Origin: Poecilobothrus nobilitatus | Taxonomy: Eukaryota > Arthropoda > Insecta > Diptera > Dolichopodidae | Length of the DNA stretch: 64,000 nt | Reading direction: 5' to 3' | Assembly (NCBI GenBank): GCA_947095535.1 | Contig: OX352774.1 | Span: forward strand, 37,836,496 to 37,900,495 | Part shown: positions 61,890 to 64,000 of the stretch, in pieces | Layout of the letters: each line of letters starts with the position of its first letter | Position numbering within the stretch: position 1 is the first letter of the stretch | Made by a program: the position numbers and the translations under genes | The notes under the pieces: generated by a model | Databases searched by the model: none | What the model was told of the DNA's origin: nothing | Seen by the model: the letters and a program-made list of their open reading frames with translations, nothing else

Positions 61890-62082
61890 GGAGTCTCGGT
61901 GGTCTAGTGAGTAAGAGCGTATAAAATATGCTGTATCACCGAGGGAGTGTGGGTTCGAATTCTACATACGTCGTAAGAGTAATTCTCCCTTATGATATTT
62001 AAAGCCACGCCTGAAAAGAAAGGCTGTGTAATTTCCTTGTCATTTATGGATTAGGGAAATAAATTACAAAAAAAAAAAAACT
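61890..62082 (+). mobile_element. tRNA-derived SINE, copy 5
   Basis: It starts GGAGTCTCGGTGGTCTAGTG, with B box GGTTCGAATTCTAC, the shared CGTCGTAAGAG body, GAAAGGCTGTGTAATTTCC and a poly-A end. It has several private changes, including loss of the usual GGCAGAGAAATGC before the tail. Confidence 0.88.
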
Positions 62083-64000
62083 CCCTAATTTTTGCTAACA
62101 AAGAGTCAAATGATTTAGTCCTAAATAACCTATCTATTTTATTTAGTACTTATAAAGAGTAATGCCAAGTGATTCGAACACAGCCTATATCTTTTCACAT
62201 GTAAACTTTAAGAAGCTCTTGGGACTACCAATAATTAGTTAAGTTAAGATTCTAGGCAGCATTTAAATTATTTTTAAAGTTTCTTTCATGAAAAATACAA
62301 AAGCAACTGTTTCATGGATTTGTTTAGAATGAGAATAAATTTCAAAGCACTGTGTATCGATACCTACAACGCAAAGATTAACCTACGCAAAGAAAAAAAA
62401 AATGCTCCGAAATTTCCCTTCGTTTTATATATTACTTAGAATTTCAAAAAATTTTTAATGATCTCTCATAATTTTTAATACAAGATGTTTGCCTAGGACA
62501 CTAAATACTAGAACATTTTAATGTTTGTCTATGATCCTTTTCCAAAAACTTAACTCTTAACTCCAATATAACAAATTACTGTTTTTATATCCAATCAATA
62601 TAAAAATGTTTGTATTTATGACATTTTAATGAAAAGATAAATTTTTAAAAATGTCCCCCCCCAAAAAAGTTTTTTTTAGAAATTTCGATGGTTAATTAAA
62701 AAGATTTTTATTAATTAAAAAAAAAAAAAACAGAAAAAATTTTAAACTTAGTTTTGGGAATTATATGATTTTTGTTATAGAATTTACCCATGTCTTTATT
62801 AAAAAAAATGATAAAATAAAAATGAAAGATTTTTCATATTTTCATTAATCAAAAAAAAAAAGAATTGACCTTCACATGAATTAAAAGAAGCCTTAAGTAA
62901 AGAAGTTTTTGCAAGCAAAAATATTACATTTTATAAAAAGAATTATGAACCTGAATACTTTTTCTTTTTCTCTTTCCCTACTTTTCAAAAAAAAAAATCA
63001 TCATTTGTTCCAAAATAATTTAATTTGTAAATTCGTTTTGTAACATTTTTCTTTTTATTAAAATTTAAAAATGAAAAAAAAAAAAATTAGAAAAGCAACA
63101 GAAATTTATTCTTTCGTTTCCGAAGGTGTTATCGCTACATTTAAATCTAGGCTATAATCCTTTTTGTTATTTTGCTATCCACTTCTTTAATCAATCCATT
63201 TTTCAGCTCTTCCACCTATACCTAAAACGTTTTCATCTTTTCATTTTTAACAGACCCCAGAAAATTTTAATCATTGAATGATGAAAAATTCTATGAAAAT
63301 TCAGAATATTTTTGTTTTTAGTTTCATTAAAGAAAAAATAAAAAATCTTTTTATCCCATTCCATTACAGATCCTTTCTTTCTTTTGCTTTTTTGTATTTT
63401 TTTTTAACCTTTTTTGTTTTAAATTTTTTTGGGACTTCTGAAATAAAAAAAAAAAAAAAAAATTATTTCTGTAATTAGTTCTTTAATTAATTATGTTAAG
63501 TTTTCATCCCTTTGCTTTACTTTTTTTCTTTTATATAGAAATGTTTTGGAAACATATTTTTCTTAATATATTTTTTGACTTTGTATAGCAATTTAAAAAA
63601 AAAAAAAAATATTAAATTTCAGGCAATTTTTAATAATTTAAATGGATGGAAAACAATTAGTCTTATTTTTAAAAATTATTTTCTTTTACTTTATACTTTT
63701 TGTTTGGATTATTGCATTTAAATTTTCATCTTATCATTTTCCTTACCTTAATAATCTGTTAGCAACTCAAAACATCCTCTACGTATATTGCAAAACGTAA
63801 AGCTGAAACCCTTAGCCTTCAATTGCAAATCCTTACCCTTATTTAATTTTTTTATGACATTATTTTCTTATTTTGACTAAGCAAAAAGAAAAAATCTGTA
63901 ACACGTGATCAGATAGCCTAATTTGATTTATTTGAAAGTTTTAACCATAATGAGATATATCCTTGAATTTTTCTGAGTAAATCTAATAAATCTAATAATG
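62083..64000. other. A+T-rich DNA with no recognised gene to the window end
   Basis: Long A and T runs. Open frames here, such as 63278-63478, are low-complexity. Confidence 0.45.

Overview
The window looks like a piece of a nuclear animal genome, most likely an insect and perhaps a fly. It is extremely A+T-rich by eye and full of poly-A/T and (TA)n tracts. It has no bacterial-style gene packing. It contains one spliced protein gene with a very short intron, tRNA-derived SINEs, non-LTR retrotransposon relics, Helitron ends and several MITE-like elements. The order-level guess is inference: one abundant repeat family has a hairpin end plus TCCG-tract layout that I recall from fly genomes.

The only host gene I can support is on the minus strand, 53962 down to 44922. 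I assembled five exons by hand: 53962-53684, 53581-53457, 49426-49271, 49203-48825 and 45419-44922. Every junction has GT/AG and keeps frame, giving a predicted 478-residue multi-pass membrane protein that resembles CLN3/battenin in layout and in several segments. It is strongly diverged at positions that are usually conserved. Intron 2 holds an antisense retrotransposon corpse and a second RNase H relic. Intron 4 holds three repeat copies. Intron 3 is only 67 bp.

The rest is repeats and unrecognised A+T-rich DNA. (i) A 1.6-kb non-coding family has four full copies (6496-8076 minus, 11881-13475 plus, 38482-40055 plus, 55398-56984 minus), and fragments and mosaic relatives at 695-885, 15185-15660, 25060-25690 and 45560-48355. 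(ii) Two Helitron-type copies (1-694 and about 20843-21910) end in the same palindrome plus CTAG, one of them inserted into the 1.6-kb family. (iii) Five copies of one tRNA-derived SINE lie at 3911, 16371, 29873, 31391 and 61890. (iv) There are two roughly 360-bp TIR elements with 3-bp duplications, a foldback element at 58594-59014, and a weaker 550-bp TIR candidate. (v) Non-LTR retrotransposon relics lie at 18103, 30960, 37190, 49663, 52700 and 60960. (vi) A 2.25-kb element at 9147-11400 contains an array of about seven units of 118-149 bp.

I found no rRNA, no functional tRNA, no CRISPR array and no bacterial features. The best candidates for something under-described are the modular 1.6-kb family, whose interior is built from duplicated blocks, and the diverged CLN3-like gene.
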